Positions 42,406 through 53,260 of a stretch of DNA of 64,000 nucleotides are shown here, piece by piece (the stretch's first letter is position 1; the number at the start of each line of letters is the position of its first letter). This DNA comes from Haemaphysalis longicornis (Eukaryota; Arthropoda; Arachnida; Ixodida; Ixodidae): NCBI GenBank assembly GCA_013339765.2, contig CM023449.1, positions 206,671,422-206,735,421 on the forward strand. Direction: 5' to 3'. The notes beneath the pieces were generated by a model, which made no database searches, had not been told where the DNA came from, and saw nothing but the letters and a program-made list of their open reading frames with translations. The position numbers and the translations under genes were made by a program.

Positions 42406-43785
42406 ACAATGCTTGCTTGAGACAATGATGAGTGGAATCTGACGTGCGTTTCTGGATGGTGAACAAGAGAAGTCTAAGGAGGTTTGTTTGTAAAGACAGA
42501 ATCGGGTAGTTTCATCACATGGAAACACGTGTGAGTTATCCAGTTGCACCTCAATAATTGTTGTAAATAATCAGGTAGACGAACTTTAAGCACACATATA
42601 CGCGATTAGTATGAGGTTTAAAAAAAACTAGATTGGGTTTAACGAGGTTCTTGACTACAGGTCACCAGGATCCTGAGAAAACTTAGGAGGATTGTAGAGC
42701 ATGAGAAACCTTGGAAACAGGTGGCACTACCTGCTCCATCAACATGAGTAAAAAAGAAAAACGAAAAAAAAAAAACGAAACTTGACTTAATGTCGAATGA
42801 CGATGGCTGAATCATGATGCATCACCGTAGCAAGCTTTTGACAGTCAGAATTTGCATTTGACGGTTTCTTTTGTCCTGTTTAGCAGTTCAGCCACTATTC
42901 GGTCAATTTACGTTGCAACTTGTCCTTTTTAGTTGGTATTTCACACAATGTCATGCAAATGTTCGCCACTTGAAATTTTGCAGACTTTGCTCAATGAATA
43001 AACATTGTTAATGATTGTATGAGATGTCAAACCTTTGCGTGATTCTTTTTGTTAAATATACTACAATGAGATTACAGAAATAGTCAGCTTGTATTGGTGC
43101 CCCGTTTAATGTTTCGCCGTGACGACAGTGCTGTCCGACGTCACTATAACCACTTCACAATTGGGACGTCGGGTCGCGTTATCTTGGGTAACGCCGCGTT
43201 CTCAATCTAGCCACCCTAGCCGCGTCGTCCACTACTTCGCACTCGCAATCTAAAAACGCGGGGATTTCCTTAGGATGACCTAACCTAACGTACCTGACTG
43301 CTCAACCTAACGTAACCTAACGAAACCTGACCTAACAAAAAATTACCTAACCAACAGACTCGATAATTTAAAACGCTCTAATATAAATGCTAAGCTAAAT
43401 TCCAACAATAAAATGGAAACAATAAAAAATAAAAAAGAGAAGAAACAACACAAGCGCCAGACTTAAAGCTCGACCCCTTCTATCATGATGTTAAGACGTC
43501 ACCGGTAAACCATTATGTTTTTTTTTTCGTTATTGCAGTGCATCATTATGCAAAACCAACCATACAGGCCTAGGGCCTAGCCTTAACAAAATGCGAATTC
43601 CGTCGGATGGCTCCCTATCCATGGCTGCGGCGTTGTGTTGGAGCGGTGTTGGACGGCTCCCTAGACACTGCGTTAGTGTTTCTTGGAGCATTACAGTTTT
43701 TCATTTGTGCGAGGGCAAATAGCGTCGTGATTCGTGAGGCAAAATTGCGGTGAGTACCGTTAGAAGTAAAGATATTTGGTGCAGT
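42406..43785. other. Intergenic with a telomere-like tract
   Basis: No gene is recognised. CCTAACCTAACG, AACCTAACGTAACC and similar words at about 43275-43352 form a third, independent CCTAA-rich tract. Confidence 0.6.
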
Positions 43786-43789
43786 CCCG

Positions 43790-43925
43790 GACGCGGCCGT
43801 GGTTCTCCTGATTGAGGCGCAAAGTGACGACGCCCGTGTGTCGAGATTTCGGCGCGCATTAAAGATCCCAAGATGGTCACAATTACTCCGGTGCCCCCAC
43901 TACGGCGCGCCTAATAGCCGGGTGT
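43790..43925 (+). mobile_element. SINE fragment
   Basis: Body of the Ruka-like SINE on the + strand (GTCGAGATTTCGGCGCGC, TTAAAGATCCCAAGATGGTC, CACTACGGCGCGCCTAAT). The head is missing or reduced to part of the B box. Confidence 0.75.
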
Positions 43926-44619
43926 GTAAATCTTCGGTTTGTAAAACACCCAAGGTTTTAATTTTGTGCAGACTCACTCCACGAACGCGCCAGTAAACCA
44001 TTTCTCTAAATGATGCTAATCCACTCCGATTACGGAGTGGACATAGGCTACTGTTCCGCGGATTTTTGTTGTGCTCGTGCAAAAATGCCTTCTATAAAGC
44101 CAAGTTTATCACTAATGCTCAGCAGAAGATGGCTGCAACTGTATATGTCTTCCTTAGCAATGACGGCCGCCAACGCCTAAGAGAAATGATATTTACTCAT
44201 ACGTTGCACCTAAACTGTATGTCACCTCTATGTCGTGCGCTGACGAGCTTCGATGGTCATCCGCTACCACAGAGTCAAACGGCTTAGGATTTTTCTCCTT
44301 TATTTTTTTTCCTGCTTCACGTCGCACGTGAGCGACTACGTCGGGTTGATTCTCTTCACTTCCACCTCTTTTCTCCATCCTGGCACACTGGGTCGATGGC
44401 TGAACGTGGCAGCTGTTGTTTCTATTGGATGATGGGTGCTGTGCTCCGCAGCGACCAGGATGGCGGTCACGTGGATCGGAAGCAGCATAAAGGAATGGGC
44501 AGCGTGTGGGGGAATAAATGTGCACGAAATATTGTAATCAACGCAGTGTACACTCACGCACATACCTCGGCAAAAATGTATGCCACTCAATCACACTCAT
44601 ACAGAAAAATATATTTTTC
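43926..44619. other. Intergenic, nothing recognised
   Basis: Short ORFs on both strands without domains. Confidence 0.35.
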
Positions 44620-45720
44620 CTGACGCACTCACTTCCACTCACGCCCACCAGTCACCCTCACCGCTCTCACTCACTCGCACTCACGCTCGCTACTTGCCCT
44701 CATTGCTCGCACTCACTCGCCCTCACACTGACCACTCGCTGTCCCCACTCGCACTCACTCACGCTCACATTCATCACTCATTCTCACCACTCGCAGTCAC
44801 TCACACTGGGTTGGGCGGGGCTCACTGCGACTGGGGCTCGCACTCACTCACACTGGCACAAGCCAGTTCAAAACGATGGCGAGTTTCACTCACCACTCAC
44901 TCGTGAGTGGTGAGGGGGGGTGAGTGCACTCGTGAGTGAGCCTTCCAACATATGCTCACAAATTCGTCGCGTGCATCATATGAGGAAAAAAAAACCGCAA
45001 TTGTCTGCGCTGAAATAATAGTCCGTCTGAACAGGCTGTCACTTTCCTGAACTCTTATAGTTCACCACTCGCAGTCACTCACGCTCGCCCCTCACCGTCA
45101 CCACACGCGCTCACCACTCGTCGTCTCCCCTCGCACGCGAGTGCGCGCAGCAGACCTTTCCATGAGTCATGAAACGGAACAGTGTCAGTGTATTACGGCG
45201 TCACCTGCCCATCCAAATTATATTCCTAAATCAGCACGCCACGACCGAGTTAATTTTACGGAGCCCCTTAGCAGGAGTGCAGTGACGACATATTTCCGAA
45301 GCTAAACGCAATCGCGCCGTTAACAACCATCACTGCGAGCGGCTCCTGCGCAATAGTGGCGTTGACCGCGGTAATCCCCGCAAATGGCGCGAGTAGCGCG
45401 AGTGCACTCGCGAGTGCTGAGCGGGACTCAGCACCCGCGAGTAGCGAGTGGCGCTCGCCACACGAGAGTCTTGAGTGCACTTGCACTCGGTAGTGGCGAG
45501 CAGGCCTCATGGAGAGTGGCATTCGCACTCGCGAGTGGTTAGCGTGGTTCCCCGCAAGTGCCTCTTGCACTCGCGAGTGGTGAGTGGGGCTCACTGCGAC
45601 TGGGGCTCGCACTCACTCACACTGGCACTCGCCAGTTCAAAATGATAGCGAGGCTCACTCACCACTCACTCGTGAGTGGTGAGGGGGGTGAGTGCACTCG
45701 TGGGTGAGCCTTCGTGCATC
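44620..45720. repeat. CACTC/GAGTG repeat field with internal duplication
   Basis: From 44620 to 44890 the + strand is packed with CACTC and CTCAC words. Beyond the palindromic turn CACTCACTCGTGAGTGGTGAG (about 44890-44910) the complementary GAGTG words dominate up to about 45720. A segment of about 240 bp, from GGGGCTCACTGCGACTGGGG to GTCTGAACAGGCTGTCACTT, occurs at 44815-45055 and again at 45588-45805. No coding sequence is likely despite long His/Ser/Leu-rich open frames. Confidence 0.85.
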
Positions 45721-45849
45721 ATATGAGAAAAACAAAAAACCGCAATTGTCTGCGCTGAAATAATAGTCCGTCTGAACAGGCTGTCACTTTCCTTAACTCT
45801 ATACTTCATTTCAGAATCTGCGTGCAGCACTGTGGAGGCTGCATTGATG

Positions 45850-46007
45850 TCAACAGTCCGCCCACTGAGGGCACCTAACTCACCGTGAAGGAAAACGACA
45901 ATAAGTGCTGGGGCCTGGGGGTTCCACTAGCCGAGAGGGGAGACGGAAATGCCCTTTCAAGGCCCCATTCACGGTGAGTTAGGCATGCTCAGTGGGGGAA
46001 TTGTTGA
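45850..46007. repeat. 158-bp inverted-repeat element
   Basis: Arms of about 40 bp (45850-45889 and 45968-46007) share TCAACA, CCCACTGAG and CCTAACTCACCGTGAA with few mismatches. The loop is about 78 bp. This could be a tiny MITE or a hairpin transcript locus. Confidence 0.75.
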
Positions 46008-46235
46008 CAACAATGTAACGTATACAGTGCTGCACGCAGCATCTCAAATACACTATAGGTGCCTGCCCGTGGTTACAAGAAATCAGCGGCGACAACAAAG
46101 CCCCGTGTACATGGACGCGACGGGGTCGGGGTGAGTTGAGTGGCGGGTTCAGCTTACCTCGACGCGTCTGAGTTTATATGTACCCCGTCCAAAGAATCGA
46201 GGTGAGGGGAGCGGCGGGGTTCACGGAAAAGGGGC

Positions 46236-46806
46236 TACCGTATTTTCACGATTTTAACGCGCACCCTCTTTTGCTAAAAGGTAGCTTAATACTTCTGTGC
46301 GCGTTACAATCGGGCTCAAAACCGAAATAGGCTGTAAAGCGACCAGCAGCATTGCCATGCGCAACGGACACGAAGTACCCGCAAAATCCAACTCAATCCA
46401 ATAAAAACAATCCGTCAACACCACGTGAGTGAATTTCGGCGCACTGATTCCTCAATGGCATGCCGCATACCCTGGTCAGCTGTTGCACATTTTTCTGTGC
46501 TTCTGCTTAGCCCCTAACGCTTAGAATTATGAAGATCAAGGCTCTTGAAATCGCAAGCAGCTTCAGTGTTCCCCGCTATAACTTTATTTCCAGCAGCAGC
46601 TTTATAAGCAACCTTGCGAAGCACAATTCATTTTTGGCTTCCAGAGCTGCATGCCAAATAAAATCTCCCTCTTCCAGGTACGTGGTGTCATGTCTTTTCC
46701 ATCTGCGCAGTACCGTCAGTGTCACATTTTTTTTTTTCGAATTTTCCTGCGCGAAGTTACCTGCGCGTTACGATTGGGGGCGCGTTAGAACCGCGCAAAT
46801 CCGGTA
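46236..46806. mobile_element. pogo/Tigger-like non-autonomous transposon 1
   Basis: Left end TACCGTATTTTCACG, right end (complement) TACCGGATTTGCGCG, both continuing into TTAACGCGC or CTAACGCGC, about 21 of 27 bases matching. TA is at both borders. GCGCGTTACAATCGGG near the left and GCGCGTTACGATTGGGG near the right form subterminal repeats. No transposase ORF is seen. Confidence 0.75.
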
Positions 46807-48299
46807 TTCTGCTCCCCGCGGCCCGCCGACTCAGCCCGACAAGCGAGCTAACCCACCCCCTGCCTCCGAGTTGACTGGACTCGCCGCGACGGCTCTCTGA
46901 CCCACCCCGTCCGCTTATACATGGGGGTGTCGAGTCCAAAAAACCTGTTTATTTCGACTCAACGCGTCCTCGTCGGGTCAATGTAAACGGGGCTCAAGTC
47001 GGTTTTGAAAGCGATGACATTCCTTAGCTACTGCAGTCAAGGAAAGGAAGAAAAGGAGACGTGAAAACCGCGATGGCTTGTAACATACACTCACAGGTTC
47101 TCCGTGTGAGTGTGTGTCACACATCAGTTTACGAGTTTACGAGTTTATTTTTTTTTTCTCTCGTAAGCACAAATAATTTCATTTGCAAAGTCATAAATGT
47201 TGAACCGGACTGTTCAAACTGACATGTGGCCAACAGCCTATATCTCGGCTAGATATTTTAAGGCCAGGTGAGTGCGTGGACAACGCAAATTAAAACGACT
47301 GAATCCCTGCCGCGGTTCAACAGCCAGACTACAATGTAAGTTCAGCGGCTAAATTTGTACAATGGCTGCGTGGCCGGCATGCAGAAGAAGTTCAAGAGCC
47401 ATTTTTTAGAAAGGCTGAGCAACTGTCCTTTGGGAAGAGTTGAACGGCCGTCCACCGGGACAGATTTAATGGATTTCGTGGAAGAAAAGTTCAACGACTG
47501 GTCTGTGCCAAAGCTATGCGTCCAAAGAGCGGCTGTTAGCTCCTCATACGTGTGATAGTCAGCAAAGGCCCACATTAGAGTAGGGGCTGCACACTTTCAC
47601 CGAAAAAAAAAAAAGCCGTTCATAAATTACCCTGCCAGAGTTCTAAGGCTTCTGTTGAGCCATGCACACCTGTTCTCTTTGGAAATGCAGTGGTCTAATC
47701 TCCGGCCTCGAGAACGTGAAACTGACGTTGCACGTTAGTTTTCTCTTGCTTCTAAGTACAGGGACACAAACACGCTTGTCATTATCGCTTTGTTCACTTG
47801 GACGCCACTGTAACCTCTGTTTCTTTTTGAGGGCCTGCATGGTAGTCAAGAAAACGGATGGTGAGAGCCCAATTATCCAAATCGCGTCTTCCGCGATGTA
47901 CAGATCAGTGTGGCTCAGCTCGTCGGTCGTCCTTACCCCGGCGAGGGAAATTTGTAATTTTAATGCAGATTCTCCTCCCATTTACAAAAAAAAATGTTCC
48001 CCAAGAAATCACTGCTTCTTTTTAGAAGATCATCGACTCTAGACGCGTGTATCGGGAAGCCAAGATGTTAAAAAACGTCGCAGTTTTGAAAAAAAAAAAA
48101 AAAAAAAAAACAAACAAACAAAAACCAACAGGAGCCATTTCATTCGGAAACCGGGAATGACCAGCGAAGCCATTTGTGCACGACATATAGGTGTCTAAAA
48201 ATTTAGGTGAAACGTATGAGCAAATACCTGTGTAATATACAGCCAGAAAACCTAACGCCTAAATCGTGGAAGCAATGCAATGTTGATTTGGCGCTCTTC
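46807..48299. other. Intergenic with unassigned open frames
   Basis: Minus-strand frames at 47342-47575 (77 aa, YHTYEELTAALWTHSFGTDQ) and 47643-47981 (112 aa) look more protein-like in composition than their surroundings but match no family I recognise. An A-run stands at about 48089-48110. Confidence 0.35.
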
Positions 48300-48740
48300 T
48301 GCTAAATGTGCATACGTGTTATCTGTACTTGCATTCACGCTTGTTTTTACGTTGTACCATTGTGTAAGTTTTCAAATTCTCTAGGATGTAAACAAGGTGC
48401 TTATTTGTTTCGTCTGAACTGTGCATTGTGTACCGTACCGTTTTATAAACTGTTCTGTTCATTTTTTTCATTCATTTCGTTTTCACCTGTTTTTCTTTCT
48501 TTTTTTCACACTTGGTTGGTCGACTGAGGTTCGACTTGTTTCTGTTCATTCTTTTTTTCGGTATTAAATGACACTTGCTTTGTAATTAGAGGCCGGCAGT
48601 GCTGCGCTGCCGTCGACGTGTGTACACGGGGTAAGGTCCTTGTCAAGCCAGCGCCTGTGCTGGCTTTTTGTCCACATTCTTTGCAACATGAGATGTGAAT
48701 GCATAAATGAATACATTTGAATTCGAATTTGAATTTGAAA
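48300..48740 (+). mobile_element. LINE 3' UTR with terminal stem-loop and hexamer tail
   Basis: CAAGCCAGCGCCTGTGCTGG with CTTTTTG can fold as a stem-loop (AGCCAGC/GCTGGCT, 48653-48672). About 60 bases later come GAATTC and GAATTTGAATTTG repeats (about 48718-48741). Stem-loop plus tandem tail is the 3' arrangement of several stringent-type LINEs. The left limit is approximate and no coding part is present. Confidence 0.55.
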
Positions 48741-49627
48741 TTTCGTTTCCCCTGAGTATTGACAACAGTATTCCCTAAGGGAGACACACGCTGTTATTTT
48801 GACTCTACTGATCTTGAAAACGTTGCCGATTGATAGCTAGTCTACTCAAGACGCCTATCCAAATGATGATACGTGTGAGCGTATGGTCCAAATCAGGTTT
48901 TGAGTGGCGTGCGACTGACTGTGAACGCGTGCCCATAGAACACACAGGCCGCGTTATAGAATGTCTCGCGCTCCAAGGAAACGTGAAATTTTGTTCGAAG
49001 ACATGAAAATACACGGCACACACGTTTCTCTTAAAAACGTGCATCGAAAGAGCGTTTCCATTGCCGCATACATTCGCGTGCTTACATGCCATAGGCAGTT
49101 ACCGCAACAGCTATTCCGCACAGAGGTCTGGTTCTTGGGAACGCTATTCTTGAAAACGACCGTGAGCCGAAATTTCCACTACAGCTCGCCTCGCGCCAAA
49201 TTGCAGCGTCGGCGTGTAAAAAATTCCAAGGATTAAGATCGGAGAAGCTGCTTGATCACAGTCCGCTGCTTCCCTCACGTCGAACGTCGGGGCTTGTAAA
49301 GGTCAAAGCACAATGCACGTATTCTGTCTCGCATGACAGGTGCGGCTGCTGGAAGCGGCTGCGCAGGGTAAAACTCTGCCGCGAATATAGTTTTGTCGTA
49401 CATTCATAGTTCCGAGAAGTACATTGTTCGCAGAAAGCAGATGGCACATTACTGGGAAACGTTGCTTAATTGGCTAGTGGTCGAGAATTTCGCGCCGAGA
49501 CACCAACGTCGCAACAAAGCGTATCCGGCGCATGGCAGCCACATGCGTACCGTTTGACTAAAAAAATGTGCAGAAATTAAAAAAAAATTGTCTACTATCC
49601 GCCGTTTGTCTTCATCATAAATTTTTT
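48741..49627. other. Intergenic, nothing recognised
   Basis: Short ORFs only; no repeats identified by eye. Confidence 0.35.
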
Positions 49628-49636
49628 ATAGCAAGA

Positions 49637-49639
<3 letters not shown>

Positions 49640-49720
<81 letters not shown>

Positions 49721-49862
49721 AAGGTTTAACACGCCGAAGGTACTCCTGGGATAGGAGGCGCGTGGTAGGGGAGGGCCCCGGAATAATATCGGCCTCCTGG
49801 GGATCTTTAACGTGCGCCAAAATCTCATACACACGGACGTTTTTGCTTTTCACCTCCATCAG
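49640..49862 (-). mobile_element. SINE, head missing
   Basis: (GATT)n tail on + at 49640-49718, then the body in reverse (AAGGTTTAACACGCCG, GGGGATCTTTAACGTGCGCC, TTTTTGCTTTTCACCTCCAT). ATAGCAAGATTT (49628-49639) and ATAGCCAGATTT (49863-49874) form a 12-bp duplication with one mismatch. The head is absent, so it is 5' truncated. Confidence 0.87.
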
Positions 49863-49874
49863 ATAGCCAGATTT

Positions 49875-51048
49875 ACTATCATTAGCCAGATACCTTGGGT
49901 TAATTTTATAGCTTTATTATACTTTTGCTTTGTGGTTATTTTCCACAATCATGTGCATTTATGGTGTTTTAACGGTTTAGTGTGTTAATTCTGAATTTGT
50001 GGGCTAATTCAGGGCGTTACACAATCATTTCGCGCGATCTTTTATTCGAATTATCGTCATTTGGGGTGGGGGGACTTTTTTTAATTTGGTCTTCGTTTCG
50101 TGAGGGAACGGTATAACGTACGTACTTTTTATTTGTTACTTAGTTTTTATATTTTTCTTAGTTTGTATTTTCTTTTGTTTTAAAAAAAAACTTCATTGCA
50201 CCATTCAAGCGGAAAGTTGGGCGAACTAACCAATGAAGTCATATTTCTAGCAAACAGGACACTGGACAAAGAAAAGAAAGGACAAAATACCAATTGTCTC
50301 TATTTGCGGTAACGTAGCGCATAAATGTGTTAACTTCGTCAATTTCACATTTTTGTAAACGTGCAGGGCGTTATATGGTTGGGGATGAAGGGAGGGGGCG
50401 GAGGGGGAGCTCGGCAAAGAATTGTACGCATTAAAATGCGGTCTGCACTGCGGTACTGCGGAATTCAGCAAGTCTATAGCGTGATGCCGCAGCGCAGAGC
50501 GAACTTTTCAGCCAAATAGTTAACTGGGCATCATCATTGGCCAAAATTGTATTGTTGGCTGCTTGGATTGACCAATCAAAGAGGCCGCGATGTCTGGAGC
50601 CGCAGCCTTGCCCTACATAGCTGCAATTAATGATTATCTATACGTTGCATACATCCTGATATAGAACAATACAGGCAACTGGAGCCTAAATTCAGGACAA
50701 CCTCCAAATTGCGCTACGTGCGGTGAAGGAATCAGTGAAGAGGGTCGGCCTCAAATGCTTCCCCTACAGAACTCAGTATTGTACGTAACCCACGATGAAA
50801 CCACCCTCTGTGCGGCTCACGCGTCAAGGCAGGCTAATCGAATCGCAATCCAGCACCAAATACCTTGTACTTCCTATAGAGGACGTGGTCACAAATCGGT
50901 CAGCCACAATCTCAAGCAATGGGAGCAACGGCAGGGAGATAGAGATAAGGAGAGGGCAAACGTGTTTTAGAGCGCGAAGCGCGTTCAACTATTTGGGAAA
51001 GGTGCGCAGGCTGAATGCAAAAAAAAAAACAAAACAAAAAAAAAACGG
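49875..51048. other. Intergenic, nothing recognised
   Basis: AT-rich; open frames without domains; an A-rich run at 51019-51045 adjoins the next transposon. Confidence 0.35.
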
Positions 51049-51050
51049 TA

Positions 51051-51683
51051 CAGTCGAACCTCGTTATAACGTAGTAGTATCTGGGTAGAAAGTTAGTTCG
51101 CTATATCCGATATTCGTTATATCCGTAGAGTCATGAAAAGCGGCTCTAATAAATCGGCAATCTGGTTTGCGCAACAATCGTAGGTAAAAACCGCATTGTT
51201 CTAGGCTTCGAACCCACTATAAACGAGGTAGTCCTCGTCTGTCTCCTTGCGGCATTTCAAACTAAACAGACGGGAACGTGAGAACGTGAAATTTCAACCG
51301 AACAAAGTTCGTTCGGCAATACAGGCCGGCCTTATTTACTTAAAGGAGGATGTTGCCTTCGCCTGGTGGCTTTTCACAGTCTGAGCGGAATGAAGTTGGT
51401 CAGTGTCCACGCAATAAAAAAGTTTTAAGCTACTAAAAAAATGGTTGTTTTGTCTCACATTTTAAAATTTGACTTTTATCATGCTAGCTGTCGAGTTTTG
51501 AGCGTCGCGGGCACCAAATATTTCTTCGTTCTAGCCAATATCGCGCGGCTCTTAAGGTTTCGGTTTCGTTATAAAAAAAGAATAGATGTCTATGAAATGA
51601 AGCGTGACCAAACAAGCCTCTTATTTAGTTAGCTATATCCGTTAATTCGCTATATCAGTGTTCGTTATGACTAAGTTCGACTG
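51051..51683. mobile_element. pogo/Tigger-like non-autonomous transposon 2
   Basis: CAGTCGAACCTCGTTATAACG at the left and its imperfect complement CGTTATGACTAAGTTCGACTG at the right, 633 bp apart. Subterminal TTCGCTATATCCG/TATATCCGTTAATTCGC repeats strengthen the match. The left flank is TA, the right TG. CAGT(C)GAACCTCGTTATA is a familiar Tigger-type terminus. No transposase remains. Confidence 0.85.
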
Positions 51684-51802
51684 TGTTCGAAAATTTCTTC
51701 ATATTGTTACGTGGCGGCAGTACAAATGAGACGAGCGGTGGTTGATGGTGAAGCGTCGTATTTACAGGATGTTGCCGCAGGGCGATGCAATCCATGTACA
51801 AG

Positions 51803-52100
51803 CGACTATGACGGTGGTGGTGGTGGTGATGGTACCAGTCAGATGACTCTTCCCACTCAGGGGGATTGGTCAGTAAATGGGTGCTTTACCGAAGGAAACT
51901 ATTCAGCTTTTGGTAAAAATAAATATTACGATATTGGAATGCCTTAAAGCAGAGAAATAAAAATGAGGAGAGTATAAACAAAGGTAACCACTATAAAGCA
52001 ACCTATGCACACAAATGTGGTCATGATAACCCGAGCAACTAGTCCGTGCCATTTACTGTTTCTTCGTCGTCGCTGATGTGTCCCCTGATGGTATGCGCTG
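51803..52100 (-). mobile_element. LINE E-family 3' end (candidate)
   Basis: (GGT)n at about 51812-51826 then CCCACTCAGGGGGATTGGTC, the 3' terminal motif of LINE E read on the opposite strand. The length of the fragment to the right is uncertain and no coding part is seen. Confidence 0.55.
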
Positions 52101-53012
52101 TGCTTACCGTAAGAATGTATAAGGGCAAAGACCGTAGGTATTTAGATCTTTTTTAACGAAGGAAAAAATAACGTACAGGTCAAAGCTTGAAACAGCGCTA
52201 CACGACACCTGGACGCAGGCGAGGAGGCCGATGCATGAGCTGACTGTCAGCTCAAGTTTATCACGCGAGATTGATTGATTTCTTGGCTGCTTATTGAAGG
52301 AGGTCATAAGACCCTGAAGGGGATGGGGGAGAGTGGGAACAGGGAATAAGTATGTAAATAAAAGAAAGCAACCATTCCCGAGAGATAAAGGAAATCTTTC
52401 AAAATTCGCATTGGGGTAACAAATACCAGCACTAAAACATTTCTTTTCAGTGTTTTAACTGTACGTCCGCATTCCAGCGGTACAATATCAACGGAACTAG
52501 GGGCACCACTGCAATCGCACAGTCTTGTTTCCCTGGCAGAGGCTTAGATGAGCGGCCTAAACCGCACAAACGAGATTCCCTGACGTCTTATAATAATCGC
52601 CGGAAAGTGGCTGAGCAATCGCCAAGGCTTCATTTACTATAAAACTGGTGTCAGCGTTATCGAGACATACCAGACGTTTCAATGAAACAAACTTGTATTT
52701 CGTCTTCATGGTCCCTTGAAGTCTGCCTACGTGCTCTGAATGCGAAACCTGGCTCCCTCCTTCCGATAACTTGCTGCTACATCGCGTGTGCTGTACTCGT
52801 TCCGGGAATTTACGCTGATGCAGATGATGATGACGACGACGACGACGACGATAATGATGATGATGCCCATGATGATGGCTTTATTTTGCCCAGAGCTGGG
52901 TGAAAAGAGGAAGGGGAAGTGGGAGCCTTTTAAGTGCGAATGCACTTTATAAGCGACCCTGAATTCCGGTGACCGCCGTCCGTCCACATAGCAACAGCTG
53001 CGGGTGCGCGCG
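52101..53012. other. Intergenic with a solo MITE end and GAT/GAC microsatellite
   Basis: CTTGTATTTCGTCTTCATGG with CCCTTGAAG at 52692-52721 matches the right terminus of the TTAA MITE (10939-11446) without an identified partner. A (GAT)n(GAC)n run lies at about 52819-52870. AAGTGCGAATGCACTT near 52933 is a short palindrome. Confidence 0.55.
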
Positions 53013-53194
53013 CTCCTCGTCTTCCTTGGCAACGGGGGGAGATGGGCGCGCGCTGCCTGGCCGCTGACATGGCACATACCCACGTGGGGGATTGGCCAGG
53101 AATCTCCTCGTCTTCCTTGGCAACGGGGGGAGATGGGCGCGCGCTGCCTGGCCGCTGACATGGCACATACCCACGTGGGGAATTGGCCAGGAAT
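53013..53194. repeat. 91-bp tandem duplication with LINE 3'-like motif
   Basis: CTCCTCGTCTTCCTTGGCAA through GGGGGATTGGCCAGGAAT occurs twice in a row (53013-53103 and 53104-53194) with one difference noticed (GGGGGATT versus GGGGAATT). Each unit ends in the CCCAC(G)TGGGG-ATTGGCCA motif resembling the LINE E terminus. Confidence 0.9.
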
Positions 53195-53222
53195 CGGGCG
53201 TGAGAAGGGCTAATGCACCCGC

Positions 53223-53260
53223 TTAAAGGAGTACTGACACGAAATTTCAAAGCTGAGATC
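53223..53260 (+). mobile_element. Solo terminus of a TTAA-type MITE
   Basis: CTTAAAGGAGTACTGACACG with AAATTTC begins as the MITE ends do (TTAA then AGGAG). The partner end was not found within about 800 bp. Confidence 0.5.

Noticed and set aside
44518..44913. Ser/His/Leu-rich frames in both registers
   Set aside because: Artefact of CACTC/CTCAC repeats, which are open in several frames.
44620..45720. Possible CRISPR-like array
   Set aside because: Words are degenerate, spacing is irregular, there are no unique spacers and the context is eukaryotic.
48650..48680. Hairpin plus T-run resembling a bacterial terminator
   Set aside because: The surroundings are eukaryotic repeat DNA and the hairpin is better explained as a LINE 3' stem-loop.
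52933..52948. Palindrome AAGTGCGAATGCACTT as a regulator site
   Set aside because: A short palindrome in repeat-rich DNA with no gene next to it; no support for a function.
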